The notes under the pieces: generated by a model
Database searches by the model: none
Seen by the model: only the letters and a program-made list of their open reading frames with translations
Told to the model about the DNA's origin: nothing
Shown here: positions 33,725 through 45,868 of the stretch, one piece after another
Layout: every line of letters starts with the position of its first letter
How positions within the stretch are numbered: the first letter of the stretch is position 1
Source: Selaginella tamariscina
Lineage: Eukaryota > Streptophyta > Lycopodiopsida > Selaginellales > Selaginellaceae
Direction of reading: 5' to 3'
DNA length: 64,000 nt
NCBI GenBank assembly: GCA_003024785.1
Contig: PUQB01000323.1
Coordinates: forward strand, 62,001 to 126,000
Program-made: the position numbers and the translations under genes

Positions 33725-34552
33725 TGTCATAGTTTTATTGTGATCTTTTTACTTTGAAGTTTGATTATTGTCACCTACTGTACTATGTTGACAAGCCCTA
33801 AATGTAATAAGAAACAAGCATGTTTAGTGCACTTGAGTATATAATGATGGTATGGTCATGTCATTAAGTATTTACAGTAAACTCTAACCAAAGTTAAAAT
33901 TTACCTTCTAAAAAAATCTAATGTCCCAATTAGGTTTTCTAGTTAGTTCAAATGAGTTTAACATATTAAATAAGGTTAGGAACATCATAGGGTTGCCCTA
34001 ACCCCACGCCCTAAAACCCCTCCCGAGTTTAGGGGTAAGAATTTCATCTTATTAACAAAGGGGCTGGCATTTCATGCCAACCCACTTACACAAATAGTAA
34101 AAGACAGGGAGGGGCTCTATCACATAAATAAGGTAAAGTATATGTAATGAGAGTTTTTGGTTTCAAAAGAGAGTTTTTATTCTCATATCAGAGCTTATGT
34201 CGTCAAGGCACAACCCTATATTATGTTGCCACAACTTCCAAACAATAATGTCTAAGGAGTTAACTAACTCCTCTTGTCCGATAACCCACTTGCAAGTCTA
34301 GAAGGCATTACCTAAGTTTACATTCCATAAGAATAGTGGTTGGGGCCTTATTCTGGCCGCCTCATCCACGTCAAGCTTAGAACAATACTTGCAACTTGGT
34401 TAGCCCACGCATCCTAACTCACAAGTTGAGCATTGTTCATGAACTTGGCCAATTGGGAGTGTGAATTCCTAAGAAAACAGGTTCCTAATATGGGTTACTT
34501 TATTAAATTTTGTGGGTTTTAGGGTTGGCATATAGTAGCCACATTTGTGGCA
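33725..34552 (+). repeat. Element D 3' LTR
   Basis: Starts TGTCATAGTTTTATTG after a purine-rich stretch (aaatgtggagag) and ends CACATTTGTGGCA. Clearly diverged from 22303-23135, so the element is old. Confidence 0.8.
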
Positions 34553-35459
34553 CCATGTAAAACTTCTGACACTCACCTTATGTCCTCCATGAAGAACCAT
34601 AAAACGTTGTATGAGTAGACTGGTATTTTCATGTGCAATAAAGGTTTGTAGCAAATAGAAAGAAGGTAAAATTTGACTTATTGATGTTGGTCCAATAATT
34701 CATTTGTGTTCTATGCGACATGGAATATTATGTGGCAACATGGAAAGATACAATATTCAACTGTAATGATGACTTGGCTATTTGTGCCCTCAATGGTTAC
34801 AATGTAAATAGAAACGTCATCATTCCAATTGTGTTGAATGAGAAGATGTTGTTGTTGAGTAGTTTGAGGAGCAATTATAATAAACACAAATAGAAGTTAG
34901 TCCACTCCATGAGGTTGCTACTGAAGTTTTACATACCTAAGAAAGGTATTATTGAAAACCTCACCATTAAAGCTGGGTCTATGTTTGTTGCTACTACCAC
35001 TTTAGAATAAAAATCTCCATGAAAGGCTATTAATACTTAGGAAATAAGGAGATGTGAAACCTCACACTAGTATCAATAATTTAACATTTAAATTACTTAA
35101 CATTGCAATACCTAAAATTTACAAGAATTCTTGCTTGTACATGAGACTACCAAGTTCAATTGATCACTCCAAAACTTTATTTCCACATCAATTAAGAAGG
35201 AACTTGGTCAACTCAAAATGACATAGATTTATAAAAGTCGTTTTCTCTTGGTCCAAACTTTAAAGAAGATGTAGAGTGGAGAAACCTAGAATATGGCAAT
35301 GACTTCCTCAACATATCTAATACTCCCTTCTTTAGCGTTAGTCTAAACACATTATGTGTGGTGGTTCCTTTCAACAAATAGACTCCTAACATGCACATTG
35401 ACCCTAGAAGATGACATACTTAATTCATGATTATTATGACATCCTTCAAATCGACATGT
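34553..35459. other. Unassigned repeat-like DNA
   Basis: No open frame above noise and no recognisable domain. Probably part of an old element, since it lies between two D-type LTR fragments. Confidence 0.4.
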
Positions 35460-36210
35460 AACATCTCCAACATTATTATAATTTCATTATGACTTTATTT
35501 TTTTACTTTGAAGGTTAATTATTATAATTTATCGAATTATATTGGCAAGTAATAAGAAACAATCATGTTTACTGCGCTTCGATATTTAGTCTAATTAAAT
35601 GTTATTAGATATCTTCAAGAAACTTTAAGCAAAGGTAAAACTTATTTTTTTAAAAACTCTCTTCTCAATTTAACGTCCTAATTAGATTTCTAATTAGTTT
35701 TAATGAGTTTGTGTGTATTAAATAGTGTTAGGAACACCCATTGGGTTGAACTAACCCTAAGGTTGCCCTAACCCCCCAAGATGGAGTTTATGACTAGGAG
35801 TTAAATTATGTCCAAAGTCTATATTTTAAATTCTGTGTCAACACATTTACATAAACAAAAAAATTAAGCTCCCTACTGCTACAAACTCTTCTAGGAACTC
35901 ACACCTATAATTAATTAAGCGCATAACCAATGTTCACTTTGTGAGTTAGAATTAAAATGTGAGTGTTATTCCTTATTTGGTGTGAATGAGGCAGTTGAAA
36001 CAAGGCTTCATCCATTAATCTTGCAAAATGTGTACTCAAACAATGCATTCTAGACTTGCAAGTGGGTTATTGAATGAAATGAGTGATTACCGCCCTATAT
36101 ATAATGTACCCAATCACAAGAGTACATATTTATTAATGATATCCCTAACACATGTTATTAAATTCACAAGTTTTCTAGTGAGGGTTTCCAAGGTTGGCAT
36201 CTAGCAAGGT
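35460..36210 (+). repeat. Rearranged D-family LTR fragment with an internal inversion
   Basis: 35480-35830 matches the first half of the D LTR ('ttactttgaaggttaattatta', 'ttgccctaaccccc'). The part 35920-36110 matches 34270-34440 in reverse complement (cattctagacttgcaagtgg versus ccacttgcaagtctagaagg; ttcactttgtgagttag versus ctaactcacaagttgag). The end (aggttggcatctag) is again direct. Confidence 0.65.
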
Positions 36211-36549
36211 AAAAACTATAAGCACCTCAGCCCTTTTTGCTTCCTAAGTATACAAAGAACATTGCCCATTTGATGGTACATATATTGCACTTGTTAGTGA
36301 TGAAAACACCAAGGCCACAATCTAACCATTTTACTAACGATGAGGCTTGAGAGTCTCTTTCCCCCTCCACCTCAAAATAATTGCTTAGTGTAATATACAG
36401 CTTTACCAATTAATTTTGGCTTTTCATAATCTATGAAAATTTGATTTTTTTGCTAGAACAAAATGTTCACTTATATAAAAATGAACCATCACTACTTGGC
36501 TACTATTTATGTATCACAAACATGAAAAACAATGAAGTCTCTAGGTAAT
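36211..36549. other. Unassigned AT-rich sequence
   Basis: No frame or motif that I can support. Confidence 0.4.
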
Positions 36550-36554
36550 ATACT

Positions 36555-36790
36555 TGTTAGAAGCTGTGGTTCCTAAACCGGTTTAGGGTCGGATAAGGCC
36601 TCGATATATTCCATTAAGCTTATTATGGGAGTTAGCCCTACCACTAGGACGTGGGCAACCTAGGACGTCTAGAGTAGAGAGTAGCAAGAGGTTGCTAGGG
36701 GGTAAGTCTTATGTAGGGGGCTTAAAGTTAGCTGGGCCTTTGTTAATCCTTTTCTCTAAGTGAGTTGGTCAAAGAACTAGGAGAGTAACA
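36555..36790 (+). repeat. Element F 5' LTR
   Basis: 236 bp; contains the small palindrome ctaaaccggtttag and 'agagtagagagtagcaagagg', shared with the 3' LTR. Confidence 0.9.
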
Positions 36791-36792
36791 TT

Positions 36793-36808
36793 TGGCATCA
36801 GAGCATGG
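36793..36808 (+). promoter_or_regulatory. Element F primer-binding site
   Basis: tggcatcagagcatgg, one mismatch from the standard plant initiator-methionine tRNA site (tggtatcagagcatgg, from memory), two bases after the LTR. Confidence 0.9.
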
Positions 36809-36825
36809 CTACATTCGGGATTAAT

Positions 36826-37760
36826 GAGGGGCGTTACCAAGATGGGGATATCCTCATGAGGACACAGATTTCACGTTGCCTGACTTGGTCTAGGAGATTC
36901 AGATGTTGAATTTGAACCTCATGGATGAGGTGTGTGGTCGATTGGACATTTTGGAGAATGGTCCTCAAGGGAAACACAAATGTGTTCTCGAAAGATCCAG
37001 AGGTGTCGAAATTCAATGGGGAAGGTCATGCCAATGAAGCAATTAACTAGATGGCGATGGCTAGGAAGTTGTTGATGGCTCATGGTGTTCATGAGGGTTG
37101 GCTCTCATTGCTCTGGAAGTGGCTTCAAAGGATCGGGCTTTGTGATGGTTGACATGCATTCGGAATCAGCGTGTAGTAGCTCAACAATCAGCAATTGCAT
37201 CACTTGCTGAGTTTGAGCAGTTGGAAGGAGTTTGCATCGATGTATGATGCCTCGCATGCTTGAGTGGATCTTCGACATTTCTAGCAGATGAGGGATATGA
37301 GTCTAGAGACCTACATCGAGAAGCTTAGTCAGTTACTTGTTTGTGTGCCAGATTATCAATTGGCCTCTAGAAGGATTACTTTATTGATGGTCTTTGAAGC
37401 AAGAATATGCAAAAGCATCTCAAGGCACAAGTCCGAACTAAGGATCTTGAGGGTTTGTTCAACTATGCATGGGAGCTGTACAATGAACACAAGGAGGATC
37501 AGTCTGTCGCAAGCAACATAAACACAGTTCTTCTCCTGTTCCAGGTGAATTTTTAAATATCTAAAGTTTGTGGTGTCGCAGGATTTTTAACGTCATGGGA
37601 AGGGGCAGAAGAAGACAATCATGAAACCATTCAAGTGTTTCAACTGCGGAGAAGTAGGTCATGTGTGAAGGAACTGTCCAAAGTCGTAGAAGGGTGGTAA
37701 CATTGGTTAGACGAGGGATATGAGGCGGCTTGGGCAATGTTCGGGAGAAGGAGACAATGA
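36826..37760 (+). pseudogene. Element F gag relic with zinc knuckle
   Basis: Broken frames: DMSLETYIEKLSQLLVCVPD (about 37288) and a knuckle, CFNCGEVGHV then a stop in place of one residue, RNCPKS (about 37636-37683). Particle protein relic. Confidence 0.78.
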
Positions 37761-39700
37761 AGAAACTGAATGAGGTAGAGTGCACTGTTGTTGATTCAAC
37801 TGGTACAAGAGTAGGAAAGAAGTTTCTTTTGATAACTGCTCAATAGTTGAATTGCATTTGGAACAAGCCAAAGGAGCAGCCTCGTTCAAGCCAAGTGATC
37901 CTATTGCATGGACTCTTGGGAGACCGTTCGGTGAGCATTCTAGTAGACAATGCCAGTTTGGACAACTTCGTGTTGGGGAAGTTGGAGGAGCTCAATCTGA
38001 GTATGACAGCCTTAGCATCTGTACGAGATTGAGGGAGTAGTGACCACTACGCAGGGCTAGAGTGCATGTGTTGAGAATGTGCTGCTAACTGTTGAGAAGA
38101 CTCAACTAGAGGAGACATTCTACATTGCGGATCTCAGACGATTCTGACTTCATCCTTGGAATGTCTTGGCTCAAGAAAGTGGACGCACAAATTTCTTGTC
38201 GAGCTGAGAAGATTGAGTTCCAACTAGGTTGTCTAGTTTGGTGAAGATGTGAAAAGTCTTTGTCGTATGTTGTCTATTACAACATTAAAGCATGTTATGC
38301 GGAATAAAGTGGATTAGATGTTTCTGATGTATATCAAGGTGTTAGATAGCGATTCTACACTTTGTGGTAAGTGTCTTGTGGAGGAATTTGTAGATGTGTT
38401 CCATGAAGAACTGCCACGAGAGTTTCCTCCACGATGGAGCGTGGAGCATGAGATTCAGATGGAGCCTGTACTAAAGCGATATATCGACAGCTATATTGTC
38501 TCAATCATGCTAAGGAGATAGAGGTGAAGTGGCAAGTGCTAGAGCTTTTGGAGTTTGGTCACATCCAACCTAGCAAGAGTTCTTTTGGTGCACTTGTTTT
38601 GCTTGTTCACAAAAAGGATGGAACTATGCAAATGTGCATAAACTATTGGGCACTGAACAAGAAAACGATGAAGGACAAGATGCCGATGCCTCTGTGGATG
38701 ACATGCTCGAATGACTTGGAAAGGCACAGATCTTCACGAAGATCGATCTAAGGAGTGGCTGCCATCAGATTGCTAGACCGAGGTGATATATCAAAGACAG
38801 CATTTAGTAATAGCTTCAAGCATTTTGAGTTTACTATGATGCCATTTAGGCTCATGGAATGCTCCTGCCATGTTTATGAGGTTGATGATACAAGTCTTCA
38901 GCGAGTATTTAAATGACTTCGTGGTCATCTTCCTAGATGATATTCTCATCTATAGTGTGAATTTGGCTGAGCATCAAGTGCATTTGTGAAAGGGGCTACA
39001 ACTATTGCGCGATCACAAGTTGTATGCTAGGAAAAGAAAGTGTGTCTTTGCTTAGAAGGTGAAGTATCTGAGGCATATCATGATGTCTCAAGGCATCAAA
39101 GCAAACCCTAAGAAGGTGGTAGTGATCTAGCAGTGGCTGGTCCATATGAATGTGTCTGAGTTACAAACATTTCTAGTATGGCTAGGTATTTCCACAAGTT
39201 TGTCAAGGATTTCACATATGTCGCTATTCCTTTGACACAGCTTCTGAGGAAATCCAGTTGGGGTTTGGCTTAGGATAGTAGTTTTCAGCATCTAAAGTGC
39301 GCATTGGTTTAGCACCGGTGTTAGGGATTGCTGATCCGAGTCTTCCTTACTAAGTAATGTGCAATGCTAGCAAGCTCACTATTGGCCGTGTGCTCTTGCA
39401 AGAAGGACATCTAATGGCTTACGAGAGCCGAACTTTGAATCCTGCCGAGTAGAAGTATTCCATGTATGAGCAGGAGTTGTTGGAAATTGTGCATGCACTT
39501 AGGCTCTGGTGATACTATCTTTTGGGGGCTTAGTTGACAGTATTTATGGATCACAAGCCGTTGGTCAACTTGTTTAGTCAGCCAAAAATAATACTTGATA
39601 AGCCTGGTGGATGGTCAAGCTCATGGAATTTGGTCATTTTTCGATCATTGCACAAGAAAAAAACGCAGTTCGTTTTAGTCAAAGATGTGCTTAACTTTAA
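37761..39700 (+). pseudogene. Element F protease, RT and RNase H relics
   Basis: Protease-like SVSILVDNASLDNFV (about 37930). [22 protein letters not shown] (38539), the catalytic [12 protein letters not shown] (about 38921-38956) and YARKRKCVFA. RNase H: GHLMAYESRTLNPAE (39407) and EQELLEIVHALRLW (39469). Stops and shifts throughout. Confidence 0.85.
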
Positions 39701-39769
39701 CATGAGTTGTTAGTGAATTTCATCAGATAGTGCTGCAGCCCAGGCTCAAGATTCAATTGCTCAAGAGAA

Positions 39770-39910
39770 GAGTCTTCATGTTGAATATCCATTCTCACTT
39801 AAAGATGGCGTGCTCTACTATAAAGGCCGAGTTTATCTTCCTTGGTTGGATGTTTTGATATGACAAGTCTTGAACTACTATCACGATCGGCCCAAGGCAA
39901 GACACTTTGG
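39770..39910 (+). pseudogene. Element F integrase, 5' piece
   Basis: DGVLYYKGRVYLPW then YYHDRPKARHFG, the first half of the HHCC finger. It is interrupted by the CACTA element; joining 39910 to 43354 restores the reading into KTYELIKQSF, so the target site can be read precisely. Confidence 0.85.
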
Positions 39911-40941
39911 CACCGGAAAATGTAAAATAAACAAAGCAAAAAAACTATGCCTAATTTTATAAATACTAGGGTAAAAAAATTTTGACTAACATCTAAGGGA
40001 AGTACTAAGGGTCCAAGAACAAGGGTTGGTTTTTGGGTTTGTAACATGTATAAAATTATGTTATAATTCATTAAATACAGTGAAAAATATTTTATTTACT
40101 TTCTTATTTAGATTATGTTTTTATTTCACCATGGCATATGTAGTTTGATAGTAAGTTATACTCTGTAATTAATTAAGTATAGTTTTCTACTTTGTAAATA
40201 AGGATAAAAAGAAAAGATTTATTTAGTTTAATATATCATAATAAAATTTATTTTGGTTTTGAATTATATCAGGAACTCACACCTATATATTATACTATAA
40301 CACACACACATACATCCTCTATGCAAACTCGATAATTATGGCTTAATAAAAGATATTTTATTTTGAATTACATAATGTTTAACTTATGTGGTATGTGTGT
40401 GTGAGAGAGAGAGACAAAAGAGGAGAGATGCATTATAAATTCTGCATATATTGAAATGGTGTGCCTATGAATGTTTAATTCATATATGTGGGTGTGTGTG
40501 TCTGTGGATGTGTGTATATGATGTGCCATGTTGGTTTTTTGTCTCTGAGTTTTATAATGTGTTTAGTGGTTTAATATTTTAATTAAAATTTGTGACTATG
40601 TGCATGGACACTAGCATGTGTTGAAGGTAAACACGTGTATATATATATACAAGCATGTGTGCATGCATAAATTCATCTCTCTTTGTCCCTCTCACACATA
40701 TATATAAATAATGTCTGTAAGATGTATAGACTCACATATTTAAATTATAATAGATATTTATGAAACTCTTAGTATATATATACATTATACAGTTATTGTT
40801 CTTCGCTACTTATTTATAAAATATTATGTAATACACGTAAGCTAACCTAAACAGGGGATCCTAGAATATGCTTTAGGGTTCTTTCTGTGAAAGCGTGCTC
40901 CGCAGATCCGGCGGCATGGGTTTAGCTCTCCAAGATCAGGA

Positions 40942-41264
40942 ATGTCGACCGCTATTCAGGTATCCCAGTTCATAGGCACAAACCAGAGTCAGGGGATTTT
41001 GGGCTTTCCGAGGAAGTTCCATTCACACTCCGGGCTCAATGTGGCAATGCCAACAAGGATAAGCTGTGCAATGGGTGGTCCAAGGTCCATGGACAGGCCC
41101 CGGAGAAGACCCAATTTCGATCGTCCCAGTGGGGAGAAACCGACCCCTCCCCCACCTCCGCCTCCGGAGCCACTCACTGGAGCGGTCAAGTACAAGCTGT
41201 CCGAGTCAGCATCTGGAAAGGGGATATAGGGCTCTGGTTCATCGATGGACAAACAGATGCAGTC
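40942..41264 (+). pseudogene. Host-like first exon captured by the CACTA element
   Basis: Open for 95 codons from ATG 40942 to TAG 41227-41229; the exon body appears to continue to a good donor (cagtc|gtaagt, 41265). N-terminus MSTAIQVSQFIGTNQSQGIL then FPRKFHSHSGLNVAMPTRIS is rich in Ser/Thr/basic and poor in acidic residues, like a plastid transit peptide, followed by RPRRRP and a run PTPPPPPPPEPL. I do not recognise the gene. The stop before the donor suggests a decayed copy. GC content is far above the flanking element. Confidence 0.55.
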
Positions 41265-41796
41265 GTAAGTTTTTTGTTCTTCACACACACACCCACACAC
41301 ACTGTATGTATGGACAGTTCAGACAGTTATAATTCCTGTCTATACATATAAGCAAATTATCATCTAAGTCTATATATGCATTTATACACGCAGACACAGA
41401 CAGACATACACGTTTATAAGTCTAAAAAATTAGAAAAAAATTTGTGTCTATATATATATATATATATAAAATGCTTGTCGGATCAGTGCTTTAGTCAGGT
41501 TGCATTCATGTATTTTTTCTTATTTAGCTTCCTAAGCTCGTACGGTATATGCATTCTGTGTGCATGCGTGTGTATTTCGAATTTCGTATGTGTTTAAGAA
41601 ATTTGTATGTGTGTATGTTGTGAAGATTGCTAAATTATTATACAGCAGATTCCTTTGCACTACCTTGCTATCCCCAAGCTTCAAATCACACTGCTTTCTC
41701 TCTCTGATCTATACATATACAGATACATTGTGTTCTCTGCATTGTGAGATAAGCTGTTGTATATTTAAGTATGCAAAATAAGTGTGTGTGTGTGAT

Positions 41797-43010
41797 ATTA
41801 ATATTTTGCAGATTCCTCTGGATTATCTCGCTACAAGGCATCTGAACTTTTTCGGTATGAAGAATCACTCAAATGCAATCAATATATAAATATACATTGT
41901 GTTGTGAGCGTGCATTGTGTGTATGATGTGGACGTGATAGAATTTCGTGTGTTTAGGACATAAAGTATATATATAATATGATTTTTTTTGCTACCTTATT
42001 GAAGCCTCTTTCTGTTGTCATATATGCATATACATTGTGTTTGTGTGTGTATGTGATGCGTCAAAGATTAACATAATATGAATTTTTGTGCGTGCGCGTG
42101 TGATAAATAAATATTCTGCTTTAAGTTATTTTTTTCGTTACAAGGAGCATTTGCATAAATATAAATTAGAACGTGTTTGTGTCTGTATGTGGGATGTGTT
42201 GCTGAATTGATATTGTGCAGATTCCTCTCCATTTCAAGATTGGGATGTGCTTTTACATACCCAGACTGCTAAATTGATATTGTTCAGATTCTTCTCCATT
42301 TCAAGCTTTTTCCGGTAAGCTGGCTTTATCTTTTTCCCATCGGATCCTTGTGCGTGCGTGCTTGTTTGTATATATATAGAGAGAATACTTACAGTATAAA
42401 ATTATTATATACGTTTCATTAATGTTAGGTTGTTCCTAGGGATAGGTACACGGAGGGCTTGCTCCTGCCGGTAAGCGTATTTTGACATTGAATTAGGTAA
42501 TAATAACAGAAGCCCAATAGAGAACGCCCTAAAGGATAATTTCAATCTAAGTGTTGCATATACATACTTAAGAATAAATACATAATGAAATAAGAAATGC
42601 AATACTTACACATAGGCTTTGGTTAACATCTTCTCGGACTCCTCTCTGTTCTAGGTCTTATGTTTATTAATTTTACTTAATATATTTTTCTTTGCAGAGG
42701 GTTTAATCTACAGGCCTCGCGAGTGATTCATGCAGTCGGCCCTGTTTACGAAAAGACGTGTATATACTTATATACACAAATGTACATGTTTGATACGTCT
42801 TACTTGATTGTTTATTTTGCTCACTGTTTGGACGATGTTTCACTTACTGCAGTAATATTATAATAGCATATCTATCTATCTAGCTATACACACACACAAT
42901 ATAACTGGTGAATTCTGGTTACATTAGTTTCTTTTCTTGCAGAGGCCTCGTTGATGCAGAACCTCACGCACGAAGAAACACTTCCCCAAAGGTGGACTGG
43001 TGTGTGTGAG
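41797..43010 (+). pseudogene. Further exon-like segments inside the CACTA element
   Basis: Acceptor-like tails followed by short coding-like stretches: gcag at 41811 (SSGLSRYKASEL-like), gcag at 42221, ttcag near 42287, then a donor gccg|gtaagc near 42471, gcag near 42697 (RGFNLQASRVIHAVGPV in one frame) and gcag near 42944. The words 'gatattgtgcagattcctctccatttcaag' (quoted in parts: gatattgtgcagattcctct) occur almost unchanged twice and partly a third time, so the segment was duplicated locally. Origin unknown. Confidence 0.45.
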
Positions 43011-43350
43011 AGAGGGGATTCACATAGAGACAGAAATCAATAATGTTTATTTTTTTAATTTAATTAATGAAAGTTAAAGAGTTTTTATTAAGTACAATTA
43101 AAATCAATAAATAAATTTAAAATTAAATAAAATAAATTATATAAAAACAAACAGAAATTATTACTGTATAAATAAGGGTAAAAACAAGGATAAAAACAAA
43201 ATAATATTACAAGGTATATTAATTATGTAAAAAACAAACCAATGTTCGACCCTTAGTATGTTAACTGTTTTTTACAAAACAAAGGCTTATTTTATAGAGA
43301 TGTTTTTTATTCTAAAAATGACAAAAACTAGGGGTTTACATTTTTCAGTG

Positions 43351-44432
43351 TGGGGGGAGGAAAACGTATGAGTTGATCAAGCAAAGTTTCTATTAGCAAA
43401 ACATAAAGTCAGACATTTTGGAATACTGTAATATGTGTGGGACTTGGCTACATGTGAAACCTCCAAGTTTGTTGGAGCAGTTGCCTATCCCTCAGAAGTG
43501 ATGAAGCAACATCTCAATGGATTTTATCACCTGTTTGCCTCGGACTCAGTGGCAAAATGAGCAGGTGTGGTTACTAATCATCGGCTGACGAAGTATGTAG
43601 GCCTTATTCTTCTAAGGAGGAATGTGGACCTGGTATTGCTTTATCTGGAATGTGTGTTTCCAAATTTCAATTTGTCAGACAAGATTGTCAATGACAGGGA
43701 TCCAAAGTTCACTACCAATGTGTGGAGAGGCTTTGCAAAGTAGATGAACATCAAACTCAAGTTAAGCAGTGGTGATTACCCTGAGATGGATGGTCAAACC
43801 AAGAAGTGGTCAAGAATATGTTGCATTGTAGTGTGAGTCAGGGGCAGGGTCAATGGGATCGATATTTGCCTTTGGTCGAGTTTGCCTACAATAATAGTCA
43901 ACATAGTGTCATGAAGATGACACCTTTTTATGTGATGAATGGTCAAGTACCTAAGATAGCCGTCAAATTGGGGCTGGTGAGCAATGTTGCACTGAAGAAT
44001 GTGAATGCAAAAGCTAAGGATCTAGTGAGTGAGCTAGATGAGATACTTGCATTGTGCAAGCAGAATTTGCAATCAACTCAAGATCGAGCAGTTCAATTTG
44101 CAAATGAGAAAAGGAGCTTTCGAGAGTTTTAGGAGGGAGAGGACATCTATGTGTGTGTTATCTTTCCCAGCATTTTGAGACATAAACCGATTGACGCCTT
44201 GAATAGCGGGAAGAGCAATAAACTTTCTCCACAATTTTTAGGCTTGTACAAGATTTTGGAATGCATCGGGAGGGTTGCATACCTACTTGCAATTGCCAAA
44301 ATGGGTGAAGGTTTCATCAAGTTGAAGCAAGTACTTATGCGAAATGAGACTGAGGTAGACTTGTCTTGGCTTTACGAGTGGGGCGCTAACATGGACAAAT
44401 CTGAAGACACGCCTACTCCTCAAGAAATGTGA
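43351..44432 (+). pseudogene. Element F integrase, 3' piece
   Basis: Begins GGRKTYELIKQSFY, then the core entry SMDFITCLPRTQ (43516), IVNDRDPKFTTNVWRGFAK (43687), an open 108-codon stretch at 43806-44132 with VEFAYNNSQHSVMKMTPFYV, and the C-terminal SNKLSPQFLGLYKILECIGR. Confidence 0.85.
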
Positions 44433-44490
44433 TGTCATTGAGAAAAAGCCAAACAATCCTTGGCCTAGACTTGTTTTTTTTTGGGGGGAG

Positions 44491-44706
44491 TGTTAGGAGC
44501 CATGGTCTCTAAACTGGTTTAGGGTTAGATAAGGTGAATGGGAGTTAGCCCTAAAAGGCAAAGACATACATGGGCAATCTAGGACATCTGGAGTAGAGAG
44601 TAGCAAGAGGTCACTCGGGGGTAAGTCTCATGTAGGGTGGGTGGTTAGTTGGGCCTCTATTGGTGCTTTCCTTTAAGAAAGTTTGTTAGCAGCTTAGGAA
44701 TGTACA
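44491..44706 (+). repeat. Element F 3' LTR
   Basis: 216 bp, TGTTAGGAGCC to AATGTACA, then TSD ATACT; polypurine tract at about 44472-44490. Confidence 0.9.
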
Positions 44707-44711
44707 ATACT

Positions 44712-45868
44712 AGTGTAATGCCCCCCACCCCCACCTTATTGTCCCCTTTCTCAAGTCCCAAATTAATTTCACTCTTTAGTGAAATTCAACATCTTCTCTA
44801 AATGTTATGAATTCCATTCTTTTGCTACATTAATGCATGTGAAGAGCAATGTTTTTAGAAATGCACTAATTAATATAATTTATTTAGTCAAAACAAAATA
44901 ATGTTTTCTGAATGCCTACTTAATATGACAATAATATTTAAAGTTTTAGAGCTAACACATGGTTGTTAAGTGACCATTCAACATCATCACCATGTGTGAG
45001 TAATGCCAAGTCTTAGACAACCTTAACAATCCATAAAGTCAAAATCAAGTAGGTAAAAAACTTAGGATCTTAACCTAAGTGTCAACCCTCGTAATCATAA
45101 AGTGTAAACCTAATAGGGCAATGAAGGATAACTTGACCCACAACTAAACCCGTAAGGGTTTGGGTGTCCAAGCCATACCCTAATTCTAGGGTTAATATTT
45201 AGTGACTACATAATGTTTTATTAAATAATGTCAAGATTGACGAGAGATGACCATGTGTATGTATTTATAAAGGTCTCTTGCTAAAGAGTCTAATTTGTTC
45301 AACCCTTTAATATGCTTACATATTCTAAGGTCAAACACCCTTAACCGTGTGTGTCAATAGGCACACTTAACCAAGAAACCTAACCTCCTTTCAATATATG
45401 CCCACGTCAACCACTCACATTAAACCTTTCTCACGACTCTAATACCAATTTAATATCATAAGTACATGTGACACCATATGTTTATTGATATAGCCATTCA
45501 CAAACAAGAGTTACACCTAGTTTTATGAAAGTGGTTTATAGATGCTAATTCTAAAATTTTTTAAGGTTAAGATTAAAGATTAGTCTAATGCATAATTGTG
45601 ACATGTGATATTACATGGTTGAAAAATTTAAGAAAGGTATACACATTAAATTAATATCTCAACAGCGTTTGAAGGGGATGTTGTATAGCACCTTCTAACT
45701 CTTACCTGGGGACATTATAATGGATGTGAGCATGTGACCTTAACAAACTTTAAGGCCTATGTTTGTGATGTACTCTATGCATGTAACATTTGGTAGATAA
45801 AAACTGTAAGAAGGGTCGGTATAACTAGTGTGTAACCTGTCTCAAAGCAAGAAACAATGTGTAGCGCT
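44712..45868. other. Intergenic sequence with a possible old minus-strand LTR remnant
   Basis: Near 45436-45452 the + strand reads gactctaataccaattt, the complement of an initiator-Met-type primer site, which would put an LTR end at about 45453 for a minus-strand element. No second LTR or domain was found. The rest is featureless. Confidence 0.35.

Larger units (their letters stand above)
22303..34552 (+). mobile_element. Element D: decayed Ty3/gypsy chromovirus, host of E and a TRIM
   Basis: Related terminal sequences at 22303-23135 and 33725-34552 (both start TGTCATA and end CACATTTGTGGCA) enclose gag, protease, RT, RNase H, integrase and chromodomain relics in the + direction. No matching TSD was found (AAAGG left, CCATG right), so one end may be rearranged. 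Nested inserts: E (24212-28650) and TRIM (32175-33013). Every domain is full of stops; this is the oldest layer together with F. Confidence 0.85.
39911..43350. mobile_element. CACTA-type DNA transposon (CACTG ends) carrying host-like exons
   Basis: Left end CACCGGAAAATGTAAA, right end (rc) CACTGAAAAATGTAAA; TSD TGG at 39908-39910 and 43351-43353. The ends remain alignable as imperfect inverted repeats for about 120 bp (actaagggtccaagaac... against rc of ...aacattggttt, with 'actaagggtc' shared). No transposase is visible, so it is non-autonomous. The interior 40880-43010 is richer in GC and has exon/intron-like structure. Removing the element plus one TSD rejoins the F integrase without any change in length, which supports these boundaries. 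Confidence 0.82.
36555..44706 (+). mobile_element. Element F: decayed Ty3/gypsy LTR retrotransposon, split by a CACTA element
   Basis: Short LTRs 36555-36790 and 44491-44706 (TGTTAG...; GTAACA / TGTACA ends), TSD ATACT at 36550-36554 and 44707-44711. Initiator-Met primer site (tggcatcagagcatgg, 36793) and a polypurine tract (ttttttggggggag) before the 3' LTR. Gag, protease, RT, RNase H and integrase relics in order. The CACTA insertion at 39911-43350 sits inside the integrase zinc finger. Without it, F is about 4.7 kb. Confidence 0.93.

Noticed and set aside
22303..34552. A target-site duplication for element D
   Set aside because: AAAGG on the left and CCATG on the right do not match, so boundaries rest only on the LTR alignment.
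39911..43350. Reading the split in F as a Helitron or as an LTR element starting TGTAAAA
   Set aside because: No CTRR hairpin end, no direct terminal repeats and no 5-bp duplication; the CACTG ends with TSD TGG fit exactly and restore the F frame.
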